From DATGUA01 sp035301545 (GTDB lineage Bacteria > Bacillota > Clostridia > Tissierellales > Tissierellaceae): 64,000 nucleotides of DNA. Every line of letters starts with the position of its first letter. Position 1 is the stretch's first letter. The position numbers and the translations under genes are program-made. The notes under the pieces are model-generated. The model had not been told where the DNA came from and did not search any database. It was given only the letters and a program-made list of their open reading frames with translations. Shown here in pieces: positions 16,516 through 25,115 of this stretch. The stretch covers positions 1 to 64,000 of the forward strand of contig DATGUA010000059.1 of NCBI GenBank assembly GCA_035301545.1. The letters run 5' to 3'.

Positions 16516-17070
16516 CTAACTTCGATAAGACTCATCTTCAAGCCCCTCAGTTCTTATTGTTGAAGGATCATTCTTATCTTCTGTTTCTACACCTATATCT
16601 TCCTTTATATTCGAAGGGAGATCTTCTGCATCCTCTAGTTGAATATTTCCTACATCAGGTATATTATCCTTATTTTCCTCAAAAAAATCTTCTATTTCTT
16701 CTCTCGGTCTAAATATACCATCTTCACCTAATATATAATTATCTTTATATTCTGGATCTACTAAAAGTAGAAGTCTACCATTTTGCACCTCATTGTAATA
16801 ATACTTTTTTTCGTCCTTCTCTAATCCTAACCTTCTAAATGCATCATATATAGATTCTTCCCCTTGCAAAAAGCTTTTAAACCTTTCAAAAATAGAATGA
16901 TCTTCCTCTTTAATAATTACATCCGTATATCCCTTTAACATGGACACATTATCTTCTTCCTGAGTTATAACATACATATCTTCTTCCTTGTAACCGAGGT
17001 CTTTTAGTTCATTAATTCGATGGATTACCTCCATATCATTATTTAAAACTTCAAATTTTTTATTTAGCAT
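16516..17070 (-). CDS. General stress protein 17M/YflT-like protein
   Basis: Cytoplasmic protein of 184 residues. The N-terminal ~100 residues resemble the heat-induced stress protein YflT/GSP17M domain: FEVLNNDMEVIHRINELKDLGYKEEDMYVIT, then DVIIKEED and SFLQGEESIYDAFRRLG. The tail (~125-184) is acidic and probably disordered. The ATG at 17070 is favoured because AAAGGGTG lies 6-13 bases upstream; a GTG three codons earlier overlaps that sequence. Members of this family belong to the sigma-B regulon in Bacillus, which is notable because a sigma-B module lies at 40.8-42.3 kb. Confidence 0.75.
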   Translation of the reverse strand: MLNKKFEVLNNDMEVIHRINELKDLGYKEEDMYVITQEEDNVSMLKGYTDVIIKEEDHSIFERFKSFLQGEESIYDAFRRLGLEKDEKKYYYNEVQNGRLLLLVDPEYKDNYILGEDGIFRPREEIEDFFEENKDNIPDVGNIQLEDAEDLPSNIKEDIGVETEDKNDPSTIRTEGLEDESYRS

Positions 17071-17150
17071 ATTAATCACCCTTTCATATATCCATATATA
17101 GGATTCAATACCCTTAATTTTAAAAATATAATCATAAACTTAGATATAAA

Positions 17151-17181
17151 AAAGTAGTAAACTTAAAAGTTTACTACTTTA
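17151..17181 (-). terminator. Terminator overlapping the M23 peptidase stop codon
   Basis: AAAGTAGTAAACT / AGTTTACTACTTT (17151-17163, 17168-17180) with a 4-base loop. The right arm includes part of the peptidase stop codon; T-rich sequence follows on the minus strand. Confidence 0.85.
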
Positions 17182-18642
17182 ATCAATATAATTATTTGGA
17201 TCTTGATAAACACCATTTTTTATAACTTCTAAATGAAGATGTGGTCCTGTAGATCTACCTGTATTACCTACATTTGAGATATGTTTATCTTTTGCTACCT
17301 TCTGACCTACCTCTACATGAATTGCACTACAATGTGCATATCTAGTTTTATATCCATTACCATGGTCAATTTCTACCATGTTCCCATAAGACCCTTTTTC
17401 TCCTGCAAAAGATACTGTTCCACCATCAGCTGCTTTAATAGCAGTTCCATGAGGAGCTGCTATATCTAGACCTCTATGCATTCTACCCCATCTTCGTCCA
17501 TAGGGAGAAGATATACGACCTCTGGTAGGCATTGTAAATTCTCCTGTAGCTACAGTCTTAGGTATCTCTTTAGTTCCTTCTACTATAACTTCGTCTATAG
17601 GCTCTTTATCTGTCTTTTTACTTAATATTTTTTCTTCTACTAAAATTCCATTATGTTTTATTTCATTAGATACTATTTTATTTTTTCCATTTGATCCTTT
17701 AACTTTAGTTTTCTTTTCATTTTTATACATATTATCATCTTTTTCTTTTACAATATTATATTCTATGTCTTCATTATATTTTATTTCTTCTATAGTTTCT
17801 AAAGTTAATTTTGATTTAGGTAAAATTAACTTTACTTCACTTCCTGGTTTTAAATCAGTAGTATCTATATCCTTATTAGCTTTTTCTAAATCTTTTACAG
17901 AAGTATCATATATTTCTGCAATAGTTGCTAAGCTTTCACCTGCCTCTATTTTATGTGTTTTTATTTCTTCTCCACCTGTCTTAATATATTCTATTAATTC
18001 CTTCTCTTCGGAGATATCTTTTGGTATAACCTTGGTTTTACTTATCTCTACTTCTTCTAAAAACTTAGATTCTTTTACCTTCCTATCTTTATCTAACTTT
18101 TTTAGATATGATTCTTCTATCTTATTTATAATCTCCTGTGCTTCCTCTTCTGATTTTAGTACACCTACTTCTTCATCATTAACATTTATGGCATATCCTT
18201 CTATTATAAATTCTACTTTATCTTGTATTGCTTTGGCTAGTTCTTGTTTAGACGATATTCTTTCTTCTTTAGCATACACCGATTCAAATTTAAGATCTTC
18301 TTCTAAACTTGCTTTAGCCTCATATTCTTCAGATACATCTTCTTTGATTATATTTATAATTGAAATAGCTTCATCCTTATCCCTTACTAAACCTAAAAAC
18401 TCTTTACCTATATAGACTTCTACAGCTCCGTTTTTAACCTTATTGATTTTATAACCAGTATATCCTAGACCTATTATTACGAATATCATAAATATAGATA
18501 GAATCTTCTTAAATTTTCTTCTATCTATATATGCAGATTTATCTTGTTCATCAGTTCTATCTTTATATAAGTTTTTTGATCTATTATTCTCTAATTTTTT
18601 ATTATTTTTAGATTTAGAGATTAAATGATCTTTATCTTTCAC
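17179..18642 (-). CDS. LysM-G5-M23 cell-wall endopeptidase
   Basis: Membrane-anchored wall hydrolase of about 487 residues. Basic cytoplasmic tail, one membrane segment (~45-60), a long charged region of about 170 residues, a LysM domain (HKIEAGESLATIAEIYDTS), a G5-like segment (VEEKILSKKTDKEPIDEVIV) and a C-terminal M23 LytM-type peptidase with HRGLDIAAPHG and GPHLHLEV, which supply the zinc ligands. LysM and G5 bind peptidoglycan sugars and M23 cuts peptide cross-links. The GTG at 18642 has GGAGGT about 10 bases upstream and is preferred; the in-frame ATG at 18660 has only a weak site. Single-gene unit. Confidence 0.9.
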   Translation of the reverse strand: MKDKDHLISKSKNNKKLENNRSKNLYKDRTDEQDKSAYIDRRKFKKILSIFMIFVIIGLGYTGYKINKVKNGAVEVYIGKEFLGLVRDKDEAISIINIIKEDVSEEYEAKASLEEDLKFESVYAKEERISSKQELAKAIQDKVEFIIEGYAINVNDEEVGVLKSEEEAQEIINKIEESYLKKLDKDRKVKESKFLEEVEISKTKVIPKDISEEKELIEYIKTGGEEIKTHKIEAGESLATIAEIYDTSVKDLEKANKDIDTTDLKPGSEVKLILPKSKLTLETIEEIKYNEDIEYNIVKEKDDNMYKNEKKTKVKGSNGKNKIVSNEIKHNGILVEEKILSKKTDKEPIDEVIVEGTKEIPKTVATGEFTMPTRGRISSPYGRRWGRMHRGLDIAAPHGTAIKAADGGTVSFAGEKGSYGNMVEIDHGNGYKTRYAHCSAIHVEVGQKVAKDKHISNVGNTGRSTGPHLHLEVIKNGVYQDPNNYID

Positions 18643-18822
18643 AGTTAATTTACCTCCCATTTAATCCATCCTAATTATAAATTATTGTAACCATTTTGTA
18701 ACCATTTTATTATAACATATAGGTTTTAAATTACAAATAATGATCTTAGTACTATATAATGTATATTATTATTGTTTTTTAAAAAAATATTCATATTTCT
18801 ATTTTTTACCTTTAATAGTATT

Positions 18823-18874
18823 AAAAATAAAAATTCTAATATTAGTTTAAACTAATATTAGAATTTTTATTTTT
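18823..18874 (-). terminator. 52-bp palindromic terminator at the lipid kinase 3' end
   Basis: Perfect inverted repeat with 26-base arms and no spacer (18823-18848, 18849-18874). It overlaps the stop codon of the minus-strand lipid kinase gene and carries A/T runs at both ends. Confidence 0.85.
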
Positions 18875-19747
18875 TCTGTATATAATAGGTAGCTTATAAC
18901 CGGCCATTGTGAAATCTAAAATTTTTCCACCTGATAGTATCTCTCCATCTAAGTTAAAGTATATATCTTCCTCTGAGATTATTCTTATATTTTTTGCTTT
19001 ATACGTAGATACGTATTTCCTATATTTAATATGGTTACCTTTAAATATAGTAGGAAATAAAAATAAGATAAAGAGTTTATTTACATTTTTTACCAAACAT
19101 AAATCTAAATAATCATCTAACAATCTAGCATTAGGTAAGACTTTTAGACCTCCCCCATAGAATTTTCCATTTCCAGCAGCTAATAATACTACCTTCTCTT
19201 TATACCTTTTTCCATTAATCTCTAATACTACTTCCTTTTTCCTAAATCTTATTAAAGTTATTAAGACACCTAAGATATAAGCTATATTACTTTTTATACG
19301 AGTCTTTATCTTCTTTGTTATATGAACTACTTCAGCGTCAAATCCAAAACTTGCAATATTTAAAAAGGGATATCCATTAATAATTCCTATATCTACATTT
19401 CTCATCTTACCATTAACTATACAATCTATAGCATCTAAAGGATCTAATGGTATATTTAAACTACGACTTAAATCATTTCCTGTACCACCAGGTAGAATAC
19501 CTAATACACCAAATTTTCTATTTATTAGTCCTTTAGCTACTTCATTTACCGTTCCATCTCCTCCTACAGCTATAACTTTATAATGGGGACTATTTTGTAC
19601 AATCTCTATAGCTTCCTTAGATCTAGTAGTTAGTATAATATCATAAGATAGTTTATGTTCTTCCATTGACTTTTCTATCAGAGCTTTTAGATCTTTAGCA
19701 CGTCCTCCTCCTGCAGTTGGATTTATTATAAATAATAATTTATCCAT
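18842..19747 (-). CDS. Diacylglycerol/lipid kinase (DagK, YegS/BmrU family)
   Basis: Soluble lipid kinase of 301 residues with the DAGK catalytic domain: NPTAGGGRAKD at the N-terminus, AVGGDGTVNEVAKGL (~60-75, nucleotide binding) and LPGGTGNDLSRSL (~85). The C-terminal half contains ASFGFDAEVV and FYGGGLKVLPNA. Such enzymes phosphorylate diacylglycerol or related lipids; in Gram-positives DgkB recycles diacylglycerol released by lipoteichoic acid synthesis, and an LtaS-type protein is encoded at 57.8-59.8 kb. It overlaps the upstream DUF4446 gene by 8 bases. Confidence 0.92.
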   Translation of the reverse strand: MDKLLFIINPTAGGGRAKDLKALIEKSMEEHKLSYDIILTTRSKEAIEIVQNSPHYKVIAVGGDGTVNEVAKGLINRKFGVLGILPGGTGNDLSRSLNIPLDPLDAIDCIVNGKMRNVDIGIINGYPFLNIASFGFDAEVVHITKKIKTRIKSNIAYILGVLITLIRFRKKEVVLEINGKRYKEKVVLLAAGNGKFYGGGLKVLPNARLLDDYLDLCLVKNVNKLFILFLFPTIFKGNHIKYRKYVSTYKAKNIRIISEEDIYFNLDGEILSGGKILDFTMAGYKLPIIYRKNKNSNISLN

Positions 19748-20258
19748 GAACCTTACTCTTTATCGCTCTATCTATAGCTAAGATCTCTTCTTCAGAGAGA
19801 GGTGTATTGCTTGTACCATTCTTAATTGCTTTACTATAAATTACATTACCATTTCTTCCATAAATACTAGTAAGAACAAACCCATTTTTCCATCCATCTA
19901 ATAATGCAATAGAAAAACTTAATTCACTTCCTATATCATCAAATGCATTATATTTTATAAATCCAACTTTACGTATTGCAAAATCTAATCTAATCTTAAT
20001 ATCAGAAATATTTGTTTCCATTTCACTCATATCACTATTCATATTATTTACATTTTTATTTATATTACTTAATAATTCTTCTATATTTATATCTTTACTT
20101 CCATTTAATAGTTTATTATATCTCTTAATAGATTTATTAGTTTTATATATATATATTATAAATAAAACTAATAAAAATACGAGACCTATGGCAAGCCCCA
20201 GAACTATTTCAACTGTATAATTGTCTATTATTTCTTTTATAAATTCTATAATTTCCAT
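19740..20258 (-). CDS. DUF4446 membrane protein
   Basis: 172-residue protein with one N-terminal membrane segment (~16-40), a coiled-coil-prone middle (~55-90) and a conserved C-terminal domain with KVGFIKYNAFDDIGSELSFSIALLD and GFVLTSIYGR, the hallmark of DUF4446. The function is unknown. It sits between a cysteine-desulfurase-like gene and a lipid kinase gene and overlaps the latter, so the three are probably one operon. The topology suggests a cytoplasmic C-terminal domain tethered to the membrane. Confidence 0.88.
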   Translation of the reverse strand: MEIIEFIKEIIDNYTVEIVLGLAIGLVFLLVLFIIYIYKTNKSIKRYNKLLNGSKDINIEELLSNINKNVNNMNSDMSEMETNISDIKIRLDFAIRKVGFIKYNAFDDIGSELSFSIALLDGWKNGFVLTSIYGRNGNVIYSKAIKNGTSNTPLSEEEILAIDRAIKSKVHG

Positions 20259-20271
20259 TAGTTTCCCTCTA

Positions 20272-21414
20272 TTATATTGATTTTGTTATTTTTTTTATGG
20301 CATAAATAGCCTGATCTATTTCATCATAAGTATTGAATATTCCAAAGCTAAATCTTACTGTCCCTTGTTCAAATGTACCAATAGTTTCATGGCCAAGTGG
20401 TGCACAGTGCATACCTGGTCTAACAGCAATATTATATTCTTCATCTAATATATATGCAATCTCTGAAGAATCTTTATCATTAATATTTATAGATACTACT
20501 GAAGCTTGCTTTTTTATATCTAAAGGTCCATATACTTCTACTCCATTTATTTTAGTAACTTCATCAATAAAGTACTTTGTTAGATCTTCTTCATACTTAC
20601 GAATATTATCTATACCCTTATCTAAGATATATCTTATTCCTGCTCCAAGTCCAATTATTCCAGGAGCATTTGTAGTTCCACTCTCATATTTATCAGGTTT
20701 TGTATCCGGTTGCTCCAGTGAATCAGAACGACTTCCAGTTCCACCCTGAAACACTGATTGTAAATCTATACCTTCTCTTATATATAATCCTCCTGTACCT
20801 TGAGGACCTAAGAGACTTTTATGTCCTGGAAATGCTAATATATCGATATTCATCTTCTCTACATCAATATTATATACTCCTGCTGATTGAGCAGCATCTA
20901 CTAGATAGTATATATTATTATCTTTCGCAATTTCCCCAATTTTTTCAATAGGCATAATACTGCCTGTTAAATTAGATATATGTGTCACTACTATTAATTT
21001 AGTATTAGGTTTTATAGCAGCTTCAATATCAGATGGATCTACTAAGCCTGAAGAATCTGCTTTTACTATAGTTGATTCAACATCCTTTTTCTCCAAATGT
21101 TTTATTGGTCTTAAAACTGAATTATGTTCCATACTTGTAGTGATTACATGGTCTCCTGGTTGTAAAACTCCCTTAATCCCTAAATTCAAACTCTCCGTAC
21201 CGTTAAATGTAAACACTATATTCATAGGATTTCCTGTATTAAATAATTTTGAAATTAATTCTCTAGTTTCAAAAATGTCTCTGCCTGCTTTTAATGCTAA
21301 TTTGTGTCCAGATCGTCCTGGATTTGCTCCATATTCTTTCATTACTTTCATAACTTCCTCATACACATTGTCTGGTTTAGGAAAAGATGTTGCTGCATTA
21401 TCAAAATATATCAT
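20272..21414 (-). CDS. Cysteine desulfurase-family aminotransferase
   Basis: PLP-dependent class V aminotransferase of 380 residues. MIYFDNAATSFPKP at the N-terminus, SMEHNSVLRP near 100, DAAQSAGVYNID, the Schiff-base Lys in FPGHKSLLGPQGTGG (~205) and the active-site loop GMHCAPLGHETIGT with catalytic Cys (~340). This CAPLGH subtype is annotated as a cysteine desulfurase or selenocysteine-lyase-like protein in clostridia and is often found in genomes with YedF and DUF3343, both present at 44 kb. It would release sulfur (or selenium) from cysteine (or selenocysteine). GGAGGTG precedes the ATG. Confidence 0.9.
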   Translation of the reverse strand: MIYFDNAATSFPKPDNVYEEVMKVMKEYGANPGRSGHKLALKAGRDIFETRELISKLFNTGNPMNIVFTFNGTESLNLGIKGVLQPGDHVITTSMEHNSVLRPIKHLEKKDVESTIVKADSSGLVDPSDIEAAIKPNTKLIVVTHISNLTGSIMPIEKIGEIAKDNNIYYLVDAAQSAGVYNIDVEKMNIDILAFPGHKSLLGPQGTGGLYIREGIDLQSVFQGGTGSRSDSLEQPDTKPDKYESGTTNAPGIIGLGAGIRYILDKGIDNIRKYEEDLTKYFIDEVTKINGVEVYGPLDIKKQASVVSININDKDSSEIAYILDEEYNIAVRPGMHCAPLGHETIGTFEQGTVRFSFGIFNTYDEIDQAIYAIKKITKSI

Positions 21415-21477
21415 ATAAACACCTCCATAATAATTACCTACCTTATCATTATACTAATTTGTGAAGATTTTTACAAT

Positions 21478-21505
21478 AAAAAAGAAGCTTTAAAGCTTCT
21501 TTTTT
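21478..21505 (-). terminator. Terminator after the cyclodeaminase-like gene
   Basis: Perfect palindrome AAAAAAGAAGCTTT and its complement (21478-21491, 21492-21505) overlapping the stop codon of the gene to the right. Confidence 0.8.
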
Positions 21506-22139
21506 ATAGTCTAGAATATACAATCTTTAATAATTCTTCTTTTAATTGTTCTGACTCTTTCATTATGGAATCTACTTGTTTTTGTATGTCCTCTCTATAT
21601 GATTCATCTTTTATACTCGTTAAATTAATCCTTACATTTAATAATGCTCCCTCTACCCCAACTTGTGCTAATAATATTCCTACGCCTACATCTGTAATAG
21701 CATTTTCATTACCGTATTGAGCAAATACATCTTGAAGTTTTAAAACTTCTAAACATTCTTCAGCACATCCTAAAGGTACTTCTAAAGCTTTTTTATATCC
21801 TTCTTGAATAGCTTTAGATCTTGCTTCTTTCTCTTCTTTCGTTTCTTTAGGCATTTTAAATGCTTCCATTACACCATCAAATGCTGTTGAGTCTTCATCT
21901 ACCATCTTATTTAATATTTCTATTTTTGTTTGTAATTCTTCAAAGTTTTCTTCCATCTTTTCTTTAATATCTGATGATAGTTCTTCATAGGACTTTTTTC
22001 CAAAACTTAAATTTCCTACCATACTAATTAAAGCTGTTCCTAAACCCCCTGCATATGCTGATACACTTCCACCTCCTGGCGTTGGGCTACCACTTGCTGC
22101 CTCTAAAATAAAATTCTCCAAAGTTTTTTCAATTAACAA
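21504..22139 (-). CDS. Cyclodeaminase/cyclohydrolase family protein
   Basis: All-helical protein of about 211 residues of the formimidoyltetrahydrofolate cyclodeaminase (FTCD C-terminal)/methenyl-THF cyclohydrolase family. SGSPTPGGGSVSAYAGGLGTALISMV (~14-39) is the signature loop, and the Asp in MVDEDSTAFDGVM is the likely catalytic acid. It may act in one-carbon metabolism, for example as FchA-like methenyl-THF cyclohydrolase; no folate genes adjoin, so the substrate is not settled. The TTG at 22139 is preferred because GGAGGTGG lies 5 bases upstream. Confidence 0.85.
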   Translation of the reverse strand: MLIEKTLENFILEAASGSPTPGGGSVSAYAGGLGTALISMVGNLSFGKKSYEELSSDIKEKMEENFEELQTKIEILNKMVDEDSTAFDGVMEAFKMPKETKEEKEARSKAIQEGYKKALEVPLGCAEECLEVLKLQDVFAQYGNENAITDVGVGILLAQVGVEGALLNVRINLTSIKDESYREDIQKQVDSIMKESEQLKEELLKIVYSRL

Positions 22140-22181
22140 AAAAGCCACCTCCAAGTTATTTTGTATATCTCTTTATAATTA

Positions 22182-22201
22182 AATGTTCCACGTGGAACAT
22201 T
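22182..22201. other. parS centromere site, copy 1
   Basis: The 16-bp core TGTTCCACGTGGAACA (22184-22199), within a 20-bp perfect palindrome, matches the Firmicute parS consensus TGTTNCACGTGAAACA apart from the symmetrical G. It touches the last base of the parB stop codon. ParB loads here and spreads to start origin segregation. Confidence 0.9.
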
Positions 22202-23075
22202 AATTAGTTAGTATATCAAATATTCTAGCTAAATCTTCTTCACTATAATATTCTATTTCTATTTTATTAGACTTATTTCCTTCCACTAAATTTACTTTAG
22301 TTCCTAAAGAACTCATAAGTCGATCCTCAATATCTAAAACATAGGGATCTTTTACTACCTTTTTCCGAGGTTTTTTTTCTTCCTTTTTGCTTTTCTTTAA
22401 TTCTTTTTCAGTATCTCGAACATTTAAACCTACTTCTATAATCTTATTAGCCATTCTTATTTGTTCTTCTTTATCTTTAATACCTAATAATACTTTTCCA
22501 TGTCCTATAGTTAATCTACCATTATATAAGTGTTCTATAACTTTTTCATCTAAATTTAGTAATCTTAAACTATTAGTAATATAAGATCTACTTTTACCTA
22601 TAGCATTAGCTAATTCATTCTGTTTAAGATTAAAATCCTTCATTAATTGGTCATATGCCATAGCTTCCTCTATAGGATTTAAGTCTTCCCTTTGTATATT
22701 TTCTATTAATGATAATTTAGCAGCATCTTCACTATCTGCTTCTATTATAATAGCTGGTATCTTTTTTAGATCAGTTAATTTAGTTGCTCTATATCTTCTC
22801 TCACCAGCTATTATCTCATATCTATCTTCTTTCTTTCTTAATAAGATAGGCTGTATAATTCCATGGATTTCTATTGATTTAGCTAAATCTGCCAACATTC
22901 CACTATCGAAATCTTTTCTAGGTTGATCCTCTTTAGCTATAATATTTTCTAATGGAATATTTTCTATATGATTCTGTTCTATTTTTTCTTCATCTTTAAT
23001 TATAGAATCTACAGCAACATTATCTCCTAATAAAGCAGATAAGCCTTTACCTAATCCTCTCTTTTTTGTACTCAT
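22200..23075 (-). CDS. parB: Chromosome partitioning protein ParB (Spo0J)
   Basis: ParB of 291 residues. The N-terminus GLGKGLSALLG is the ParA-stimulating segment; the CTPase/N-terminal domain has PRKDF and the GERRYRAT motif; the central helix-turn-helix (KQNELANAIGKSRSYITNSLRLL) binds parS; a basic linker precedes the C-terminal dimer domain. The ATG at 23075 is preferred, with AAGGAG nine bases upstream; a TTG 9 bases earlier overlaps the spacer. It lies 18 bases after parA, and a parS site touches its stop codon. A second ParB-like gene (noc) lies upstream. Confidence 0.97.
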   Translation of the reverse strand: MSTKKRGLGKGLSALLGDNVAVDSIIKDEEKIEQNHIENIPLENIIAKEDQPRKDFDSGMLADLAKSIEIHGIIQPILLRKKEDRYEIIAGERRYRATKLTDLKKIPAIIIEADSEDAAKLSLIENIQREDLNPIEEAMAYDQLMKDFNLKQNELANAIGKSRSYITNSLRLLNLDEKVIEHLYNGRLTIGHGKVLLGIKDKEEQIRMANKIIEVGLNVRDTEKELKKSKKEEKKPRKKVVKDPYVLDIEDRLMSSLGTKVNLVEGNKSNKIEIEYYSEEDLARIFDILTN

Positions 23076-23102
23076 ATAGATCAACTCCTTAAAATAATCC
23101 TT

Positions 23103-23873
23103 CTATTCATATTCTAATAGTTCTAGAAATTCTTCTGCTAAATCTTTATAGGCTTCAGCCCCTCTAGATTTCTTATCATAATCTATAACAGATAATCCAT
23201 AGGATGGTGCTTCGGCTAATCTCACATTACGTGGTATTATACTAGTATATACTTTCCCCTTAAAGAAAGATTTTACTTCCTCAACTACTTGTATAGAGAG
23301 GTTAGTTCTACCATCAAACATACTTAAAACTACCCCCTCAATTGCTAAATCAGGATTAAACCCTCTCCTCACTAAATTAATAGTTTCAAATAACTGACTT
23401 ACTCCTTCTAAAGCATAATATTCACATTGAATAGGTATAATTACACTGTGAGAGGCTATAAGTCCAATTACACTTAATATCCCTAAAGATGGTGGACAAT
23501 CAATAAAGATAAAGTCATATTCATCTTGTAAATCTATTACCTTATCTCTCAATAACAATTCCCAATTAGACTCTATAGCTAATTCAATTTCTAATCCTGC
23601 TAATTGGTTATTTGCTGGTACTATATCTACATTTTCTGCAGAGGAACTATGTATAGCATCTTTAAGTGGCATATCTAAAGCTAATACATCATATATTAAA
23701 TTTTCAACATCATCTTTTTCAATACCTAAGCCACTACTTGCATTACCCTGTGGATCTAAATCTATTAATAAAATTTTTTTATCCATAAGTCCAAGTCCTG
23801 CAGCTAAATTTATACTAGTAGTAGTCTTTCCCACTCCACCTTTTTGATTAAAGATAGAGATTATCTTCCCCAT
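23103..23873 (-). CDS. soj: Chromosome partitioning ATPase ParA (Soj)
   Basis: Deviant Walker ATPase of 256 residues: FNQKGGVGKTTTSINLA (residues ~8-24) with the signature lysine, LLIDLDPQGNASSG (~36-49), FIDCPPSLG (Walker B) and VLSMFDGR. Soj binds DNA as an ATP dimer, is released by Spo0J/ParB and in Bacillus also controls DnaA activity, which fits its position 8 kb from dnaA. GGTGAAAGG precedes the ATG. It is co-transcribed with parB. Confidence 0.97.
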   Translation of the reverse strand: MGKIISIFNQKGGVGKTTTSINLAAGLGLMDKKILLIDLDPQGNASSGLGIEKDDVENLIYDVLALDMPLKDAIHSSSAENVDIVPANNQLAGLEIELAIESNWELLLRDKVIDLQDEYDFIFIDCPPSLGILSVIGLIASHSVIIPIQCEYYALEGVSQLFETINLVRRGFNPDLAIEGVVLSMFDGRTNLSIQVVEEVKSFFKGKVYTSIIPRNVRLAEAPSYGLSVIDYDKKSRGAEAYKDLAEEFLELLEYE

Positions 23874-24156
23874 CCTTTCACCTCAAATCTTTAGTATTTT
23901 ATCTCTACTAAACCTCTTGATAACTTATCTCATAATAAAAGTCTAAAATAAATTTTAATATATTTTATAATCTATTAAATTGTTTTAGATAAGCTTTTCA
24001 TATCTCCTTACTATAAGGGTATGAAATTTCTATATTAGTATTATATATTACTTTAGTTTATATTAATTAATATTTTTATTCTTTCTAATAATTATAGTAT
24101 ATCATAATATGACTACTTATCTAATGTTTTTTATGAATTTATAAAATAATATAGAA
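23874..24156. other. 283-base region upstream of soj
   Basis: AT-rich spacer between the noc terminator and soj. It should contain the soj-parB promoter on the minus strand; a TATAAT (complement of 24093-24098 region) is visible, but no matching -35, so I do not call it. No reading frame or RNA was recognised. Confidence 0.5.
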
Positions 24157-24212
24157 AAAAGTATAAAAAACAGAAATGTTCCACGTGGAACATTTCTGTT
24201 TTTTATACTTTT
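24157..24212 (-). terminator. 56-bp perfect palindrome: noc terminator with parS copy 2 at its centre
   Basis: Arms 24157-24184 and 24185-24212 are perfectly complementary with no spacer. The central 16 bases (24177-24192) are TGTTCCACGTGGAACA, identical to parS copy 1. The palindrome overlaps the noc stop codon, and its outer part has A/T runs, so in RNA it should form a strong hairpin followed by U residues. One sequence thus looks like both a ParB binding site in DNA and an intrinsic terminator in RNA. Confidence 0.85.
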
Positions 24213-25015
24213 GGAATTTTAATTACTACTTCTACATGATCATCTTTGTCAATTTCTTTATAATCTGCATTTATTCCAAATTCCTTTATAGCCTTATATG
24301 CTTTCTTCAAGGTATTTAAATAAATCCTCACATTTATTAGAGATTTAATATTTTGTTGTGGTGGTTCTTCTCCATCTTTTTTATCTTTTTCATCTTCTTC
24401 TCTTAAATCACTTAGGATATCTTCAACTACTTCTTCTGTATTACTAACATTTAAATTATTATCTAATACTTGATCTAATACTGCATATCTTAATTCATCA
24501 TCAGGCAACTTTAACAGTACCCGTCCATGCCTTTCCGTCAAGTCTTTTTCTATTAATGTTTTTTGTAAATCTTCAGGTAGTTTTAATAATCTAATTTTAT
24601 TGGCAATAGTAGATTGAGATTTTCCGATCTTTTCTGCTAATTCTTGCTGTGTGAAACTATGATCCCTTATCAAGTTATGATAACCTTCCGCCTCTTCAAT
24701 GAAGTTTAAATCTTCCCTTTGTAAATTTTCTATTAATGCCATCATTGCAGATTCTTTATCTCTAAAATCAACAATTATTACTGGGATAGTTTCAAGTTCT
24801 GCTAATTCTGAGGCCCTTAATCTTCTCTCCCCTGCCACTATTTCATAGCTATCATTAGATAATTGCCTAACACTTATAGGTTGGATAATTCCGTAAGATT
24901 TTATAGATTGAGATAATTCTTCTAAGGCCTTTTGATCAAAATTCCTCCGTGGTTGGTAGGGGTTTGGCTTAATAGCTGTAATTGGTAAATACTTTATCTC
25001 TGTCTGTAATGCCAT
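24203..25015 (-). CDS. noc: Noc/ParB-like nucleoid occlusion protein
   Basis: ParB-superfamily protein of 270 residues with PNPYQPRRNFD, VAGERRLRASELA, ALIENLQREDLN and the helix-turn-helix TQQELAEKIGKSQSTIANKIRLL. Position between rsmG and soj is that of B. subtilis noc, which blocks division over the nucleoid. The start ATG 25015 has AGGAGAGG 8-15 bases upstream; longer in-frame forms run into rsmG. No classical Noc site (TATTTCCCGGGAAATA type) was noticed nearby, only parS-type sites, so it may still bind parS; the Noc assignment rests on synteny. Confidence 0.85.
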   Translation of the reverse strand: MALQTEIKYLPITAIKPNPYQPRRNFDQKALEELSQSIKSYGIIQPISVRQLSNDSYEIVAGERRLRASELAELETIPVIIVDFRDKESAMMALIENLQREDLNFIEEAEGYHNLIRDHSFTQQELAEKIGKSQSTIANKIRLLKLPEDLQKTLIEKDLTERHGRVLLKLPDDELRYAVLDQVLDNNLNVSNTEEVVEDILSDLREEDEKDKKDGEEPPQQNIKSLINVRIYLNTLKKAYKAIKEFGINADYKEIDKDDHVEVVIKIPKV

Positions 25016-25115
25016 ATCATTACACCTCTCCTTATAGACTTTATATATATATTCTATGTTAAAGATGTTATTTCCTTCTTTATTTCCCAACACATTTACA
25101 ACAAATTCCCACACA

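Noticed and set aside
17765..18415. Plus-strand 216-codon frame inside the M23 peptidase gene
   Set aside because: Exact antisense of a clear LysM/M23 gene; Ser-rich composition is the mirror of its Lys/Glu-rich codons.
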